Of a DNA stretch of 9,190 nt, positions 5,878 through 9,190 are shown in pieces (position 1 is the stretch's first letter; each line of letters starts with the position of its first letter). The notes below the pieces were generated by a model, which had not been told where the DNA came from, did not search any database, and worked only from the letters and a program-made list of their open reading frames with translations. Source of the stretch: Nitrospirales bacterium (GTDB lineage: Bacteria > Nitrospirota > Thermodesulfovibrionia > Thermodesulfovibrionales > Dissulfurispiraceae); NCBI GenBank assembly GCA_020846375.1, contig JADLDZ010000180.1, positions 1 through 9,190 on the forward strand, in the 5' to 3' direction. The position numbers were made by a program, and so were the translations under genes.

Positions 5878-5893
5878 TGGCATATAAGTTGCT
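5878..5893 (+). promoter_or_regulatory. Sigma-54 (RpoN) -24/-12 promoter
   Basis: TGGCATATAAGTTGCT fits the consensus TGGCACG-N4-TTGCW with the invariant GG (5879-5880) and GC (5891-5892) separated by exactly 10 bases. Only two non-critical positions differ, and the base before it is the preferred pyrimidine. Transcription should start near 5904, leaving a leader of about 177 bases before the GTG at 6081. Open-complex formation would need a bacterial enhancer-binding protein and ATP. No such protein is encoded in the window. Confidence 0.75.
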
Positions 5894-5911
5894 TTTTTGT
5901 TCGGGCCGGGC

Positions 5912-5928
5912 CGGTTATCCTGTAACCG
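5912..5928 (+). repeat. Leader hairpin 1
   Basis: CGGTTA (5912-5917) and TAACCG (5923-5928) are perfect 6-base arms around a 5-base loop, within the first 25 bases of the predicted sigma-54 transcript. No T-run follows, so it is not an intrinsic terminator. It may protect the 5' end. Confidence 0.4.
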
Positions 5929-5960
5929 AGACGGCGGAGCACTGCAGTAAGCCTTTTAAC

Positions 5961-5978
5961 TAGCGAATTTATTCGTTA
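5961..5978. repeat. Leader inverted repeat 2
   Basis: TAGCGAAT (5961-5968) and ATTCGTTA (5971-5978) are 8-base arms with one G-T pair around a 2-base centre. The tight spacing suits a protein-bound DNA operator better than an RNA hairpin. It lies about 60 bases after the predicted start. Confidence 0.4.
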
Positions 5979-6009
5979 ATACCCCCGTATTATCTGCTCC
6001 GTCTTGTGT

Positions 6010-6035
6010 CGGGAGCGCCCGTGCGGCGGCTCCCG
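6010..6035 (+). repeat. Leader hairpin 3, strong GC stem
   Basis: CGGGAGC (6010-6016) pairs with GCTCCCG (6029-6035). Inner GCC (6017-6019) can pair with GGC (6025-6027) if one G bulges, giving about ten base pairs. It ends 33 bases before the ribosome site. The next T-run is 14 or more bases away, so intrinsic termination is unlikely. Confidence 0.45.
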
Positions 6036-6067
6036 GCCATCTCTCACCCCTTTTCGGATAGGATGCG

Positions 6068-6074
6068 AAGGAGG
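6068..6074 (+). promoter_or_regulatory. Ribosome binding site fixing the GTG start of the megasynthase
   Basis: AAGGAGG, a full anti-16S match, is 6 bases before the GTG at 6081-6083. The first in-frame ATG is 14 codons further in (6123) and has no such site, so the GTG is preferred. Confidence 0.85.
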
Positions 6075-6080
6075 AAGTCG

Positions 6081-9000
6081 GTGGATTCTGAAGAACTGAG
6101 ATACACGCGTCAATTCCAGTATATGGCACTCACTCCGGGAGGACTGCCTGCAGCCGCGGTTGCCGCTGCTGCGACACGGGCCGGCGGGATGGGTGTCCTC
6201 GATTTCGAGTATACCGGCGATGTCGGGACAGCCAGGCGGAGCATCGAAGAAATGGTGCGCAAAGCCGGGGGCCGGTACGGCATCAAGGTGAATTGCAGTG
6301 ATGATGCTTTCATTTCCGCCCTCCTGCCGGGGCTTCCGGAATGTATCGAGATCGTGATTCTCACCGGGGGTGACCCGGAACAGGTAAAGCAATCCGTCAA
6401 TGCATTCCAGCACCGGAAGAGGAAGATACTTCTGGAAGCCACCTCTCTCGACCAGGCGGTGTTCGGGCAGGGGGCGGGGGTTGATGGCTTGCTGGCGAAA
6501 GGGAACGAGGCTGCGGGGATTGTGGGAGAGAAGACCGCATTCATTCTTCTCCAGCAGCTCCTCTCGCGGACAGACCTGCCGGTATATGTCCAGGGAGGCA
6601 TCGGGCTGCATACTGCTGCCGCCTGTTATGCGGCAGGGGCGGCCGGTGTTGTTCTGGACACACAGCTGCTCTTGTCCCGTGAGTCCCCCCTCCCGGAAGA
6701 TGTCAGGAAGTATATAGGAAGAATGGACGGAAGCGAGCCTCAATTGTTCGGAGAGAACACGGAGGCCCCATGCAGGATATACCTGCGGCCCGGTTCTCCC
6801 TATGGGGAAGATTTCCGGCAGAGAGGGATCTCTTCAGAGAGCATCCGCGGTCAACGCCACGAAATACAGGCTGCGTGGCGGGAGGCTGTCGGAAAACGGC
6901 TGTCCTGGAATGACACCAGGAACCCCCTCTGGCTCCTGGGGCAGGAGGTGGCTTTTGCAGGCTCTCTCGCCCGGAAATACGGTACTGTCGGCTCGATTCT
7001 GCAGGCGATCAGGCGGGCGGTGCAGGAGCATATCGAAACGGCGAAGACAGCGGGAGTCCTCCGGAAGGATTCCCCCCTCGCGAAGTCCCATGGAACCCTG
7101 TACCCCATTGTCCAGGGGCCCATGGCGCGCATCAGTGACTGCCCGGCATTCGCTTCCCGGGTGGCGGAGGGAGGCGCCCTGCCTTTTGTGGCACTGGCGA
7201 AGCTCAGGGGAAAAGAGATTGCCCCCCTCCTCCTCAAAGTGAAGGAAGCGCTGGGTGCTCGTCCGTGGGGCGTCGGAATCCTCGGCTTTAATGAGGAGAC
7301 CCTCCTCAGGGAGCAGATGGAAGCACTGAGCCCCTTTTCTCCCCCTTTCGCGCTCATTGCGGGGGGGCTCCCCCACCAGGTCTCTCTCCTGGAGTCGCGG
7401 GGAATGGCTGCCTATGTCCACGTGCCCTCACCCGGCCTCCTCGATATGTTCCTTCAGGCAGGAGTGCGGCGGTTCATTTTTGAAGGAAGCGAATGCGGCG
7501 GACATATCGGCCCGCGATCGAGCTTCGTTCTATGGGAAGTCATGACGGAAAAGCTCCTGGAGACGCTGCAAAGCTCCGATACGGCAGGCCGCTGCCATAT
7601 CCTGTATGCGGGTGGGATTCATGATGCCCTTTCTTCCTCGATGGTAGCTGCGCTCTCGGCGCCTTTGGCACGTATCGGGATACGCATCGGACTGCAAATG
7701 GGCACCGCCTACCTCCTCACCTCCGAAATCGTACAGTCGGGTGCGATCCTGGAAGGATACCAGGAGAAGGTGATCGGGTGTTCGGGGACCTCAGTCCTCG
7801 AATCCTCACCCGGCCATGCCGTCCGGTGCTGCGCCACCCCCTTTGCCGAAAAATTCGCGGCAAAGAAAAGGGAACTGTGGGAGCGAAAGGCCGCTGCGAA
7901 GGAAATGTCCGCCGCCCTCGATCAACTGATTGCCGGGAGATCCCGTATTGCGGCAAAGGGCCTTGCGAGGAGCGGGGAAGGGGCTTCACTTGTTCCGGTC
8001 GACGGGAAGGGACAGCATGAAGAGGGGCTCTATATGGTGGGCCAGCTTGCCGCATTACACGACCGGACCCTGACGGTCGGTGCGCTGCACGAGGAGATAA
8101 CGACGGAGGCGGCGGCACATCTGGCCTCACTGCCGTCCCCGGAAACGGACAGTGCGGGGAGAAAGGCGCATCCCCCCGACATCGCCGTCATCGGCATGGC
8201 CTGTTTGTTGCCGAAAGCCGGGGATATCAGGACCTACTGGGAAAATATCCTGAGCAACACCAACGCAATAACCGAAATCCCGCCGCACCGGTGGGACTGG
8301 CGGCTGTACTACGACGAAGACAGGCACGCCAGGGATAAGATCTATTCCAAATGGGGGGGGTTCGTCGATGATCTGGAGTTCGATCCCACTCTCTACGGCA
8401 TGCCGCCGAAGTCCGTCGAGTCCATCGACCCGATGCAGTTGATGGCTCTGGAAGTCGCCCGGCGCACCCTCGTCGATGCAGGCTATGGAGACAGGGAGTT
8501 TGACCGGGAAATGACATCGATCATTCTCGGGGCCAGCGGCGGGACCGGAGATGTAGGCATGCAGTACGGGGTGCGCGCCGAGTTGCCGAGGTTTCAGGGA
8601 GACCTCCCCGATGCCGTTGCGCAGCGCCTGCCCGAATGGACGGAGGACACCTTTGCAGGAATACTGCCGAATGTCATTTCCGGGCGGATCGCCAACCGCC
8701 TCAATCTGGGCGGGGTGAATTTCACCACCGATGCAGCGTGCGCCTCCTCGCTCGCCGCGGTCTACCAGGCGGTCGGCGAGCTGGTTTCCGGGCGGAGCAA
8801 TCTCGTCATAGCGGGCGGTGTCGATACCGTACAGGGGCCTTTCGGCTATATGTGTTTCAGCAAGACCCAGGCATTGTCCATCCGGGGCCGCTGCAGCACC
8901 TTCGATGCCTCCGCAGACGGGATCGTCATCTCTGAAGGCATTGCGATGGTGGCGTTGAAGAGGCTCGATGATGCCGAGCGCGACGGCGACCGCATTTATG

Positions 9001-9190
9001 CGGTGATCAAGGGGGTGGGCGGCAGCAGCGACGGGAAAGCGAAAGGATTGACGGCCCCCCTTCCGAAAGGCCAATTGCTCGCCATGCGCCGCGCGTATGA
9101 GCAGGCGGGTTTCGGCCCGGACACCGCAGGCTTGTTCGAAGCACACGGCACCGGGACCGTTGTGGGCGATACCGCCGAACTCGAAAGCAC
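6081..9190 (+). CDS. Multidomain type I polyketide/Pfa-like secondary-lipid synthase: NMO-NMO-KS, 3' end outside window
   Basis: One reading frame runs 1036 codons from GTG 6081 to the window edge with no stop. Residues about 10-205 form a first nitronate-monooxygenase/FabK-like flavin barrel: RAGGMGVLDF, KGNEAAG at 140-146, VQGGIG near 172. Residues about 206-335 are a linker. Residues about 340-600 form a second such barrel: PIVQGPMARISD from 342, EGSECGGHIG at 468-477 with the catalytic-type His475, AGGIHD near 510, then the IGLQMGTAYLLTSE block. Residues 700 to the end are a ketosynthase: DIAVIGMACLLP, active-site Cys887 in DAACASS, His1022 in EAHGTGT. The third catalytic residue (second His) lies beyond the edge. 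The KS is closest in style to PfaA-type iterative synthases. Related giants continue with AT, ACP, KR and DH domains, which is expectation only here. The flavin barrels may act as enoyl reductases in trans or in cis. The product is unknown. Predicted control is by the sigma-54 promoter at 5878. Confidence 0.9.
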   Translation, partial: MDSEELRYTRQFQYMALTPGGLPAAAVAAAATRAGGMGVLDFEYTGDVGTARRSIEEMVRKAGGRYGIKVNCSDDAFISALLPGLPECIEIVILTGGDPEQVKQSVNAFQHRKRKILLEATSLDQAVFGQGAGVDGLLAKGNEAAGIVGEKTAFILLQQLLSRTDLPVYVQGGIGLHTAAACYAAGAAGVVLDTQLLLSRESPLPEDVRKYIGRMDGSEPQLFGENTEAPCRIYLRPGSPYGEDFRQRGISSESIRGQRHEIQAAWREAVGKRLSWNDTRNPLWLLGQEVAFAGSLARKYGTVGSILQAIRRAVQEHIETAKTAGVLRKDSPLAKSHGTLYPIVQGPMARISDCPAFASRVAEGGALPFVALAKLRGKEIAPLLLKVKEALGARPWGVGILGFNEETLLREQMEALSPFSPPFALIAGGLPHQVSLLESRGMAAYVHVPSPGLLDMFLQAGVRRFIFEGSECGGHIGPRSSFVLWEVMTEKLLETLQSSDTAGRCHILYAGGIHDALSSSMVAALSAPLARIGIRIGLQMGTAYLLTSEIVQSGAILEGYQEKVIGCSGTSVLESSPGHAVRCCATPFAEKFAAKKRELWERKAAAKEMSAALDQLIAGRSRIAAKGLARSGEGASLVPVDGKGQHEEGLYMVGQLAALHDRTLTVGALHEEITTEAAAHLASLPSPETDSAGRKAHPPDIAVIGMACLLPKAGDIRTYWENILSNTNAITEIPPHRWDWRLYYDEDRHARDKIYSKWGGFVDDLEFDPTLYGMPPKSVESIDPMQLMALEVARRTLVDAGYGDREFDREMTSIILGASGGTGDVGMQYGVRAELPRFQGDLPDAVAQRLPEWTEDTFAGILPNVISGRIANRLNLGGVNFTTDAACASSLAAVYQAVGELVSGRSNLVIAGGVDTVQGPFGYMCFSKTQALSIRGRCSTFDASADGIVISEGIAMVALKRLDDAERDGDRIYAVIKGVGGSSDGKAKGLTAPLPKGQLLAMRRAYEQAGFGPDTAGLFEAHGTGTVVGDTAELES

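Larger units (their letters stand above)
5745..6080. other. 336-base non-coding regulatory region upstream of the megasynthase
   Basis: This interval has no credible gene. In order it holds a pyrimidine-rich stretch after hemB (5745-5800), a GGAAT/ATTCC inverted repeat (5814-5835), an A-tract (5844-5861), a sigma-54 promoter (5878-5893), three inverted repeats in the presumed leader (5912-5928, 5961-5978, 6010-6035) and the ribosome site at 6068-6074. The arrangement of distal repeat, A-tract and -24/-12 box resembles an enhancer-dependent promoter. Confidence 0.6.

Noticed and set aside
6010..6055. Hairpin plus later CCCCTTTT as a transcription attenuator
   Set aside because: The T-run begins too far beyond the stem to act in intrinsic termination.
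6802..7242. Out-of-frame open frames inside the flavin domains (also 5976-6743 and 6834-7421 on the minus strand)
   Set aside because: They overlap the continuous 1036-codon frame and are Arg/Ser/Pro-rich shadows of it.
8127..9146. Open frame of 339 codons on the minus strand opposite the ketosynthase
   Set aside because: The plus-strand frame contains the KS active-site motifs and runs unbroken from 6081. The antisense frame has no domain and no ribosome site evidence.
1..9190. CRISPR array, tRNA or rRNA gene, insertion sequence or transposase gene
   Set aside because: Reading both strands showed no spaced direct repeats, no cloverleaf-like segment, no rRNA-like block and no transposase motif.

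Overview
The window most resembles a GC-rich Gram-negative anaerobe of the Desulfobacterota/Nitrospirota kind. This is an inference from four things: a two-gene LPS exporter (so an outer membrane), an IscA/HesB-like protein of the family that includes selenoproteins, a Zn-type HemB, and a near-consensus sigma-54 promoter. No rRNA or tRNA gene is present to settle the taxonomy.

Layout. (1) Bases 3-143 are the 3' end of a deoxyribose-phosphate aldolase gene (deoC), followed by about 210 bases without a convincing gene. (2) Bases 358-1969 on the minus strand hold a two-gene, visibly A+T-richer cassette: a TcmP-type (three-Cys-motif partner) methyltransferase-fold protein, then a DUF5131/Gp37-Gp68-type protein with a CX6CX2C motif. 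The cassette has its own promoter with an overlapping palindrome and a hairpin at its far end. It looks like accessory DNA inserted directly behind lptG. (3) Bases 2050-4320 on the minus strand are lptF then lptG, the inner-membrane permease pair of the LPS transporter. (4) Divergent from lptF across a 131-base shared promoter region lie a small HesB/IscA-like gene and hemB (4452-5744, plus strand), joined stop-to-start. (5) Bases 5745-6080 form a 336-base non-coding stretch with an A-tract, a sigma-54 promoter and a leader with three hairpins. (6) From 6081 to the right edge runs one uninterrupted reading frame of more than 1036 codons. It encodes two tandem nitronate-monooxygenase/FabK-like flavin domains fused to a ketosynthase, the start of a very large iterative polyketide or secondary-lipid synthase of the Pfa-like class, cut by the window end.

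How it fits together: lptF-lptG and hesB-like-hemB are housekeeping operons (envelope; Fe-S/haem). The two accessory pieces flank them: the TcmP/DUF5131 cassette on the left and the megasynthase on the right. The megasynthase is probably switched on by an enhancer-binding protein through sigma-54. The most interesting items are the sigma-54-driven NMO-NMO-KS synthase with an asymmetric pair of flavin domains, and the TcmP/three-Cys cassette of unknown function with a self-contained promoter/operator.
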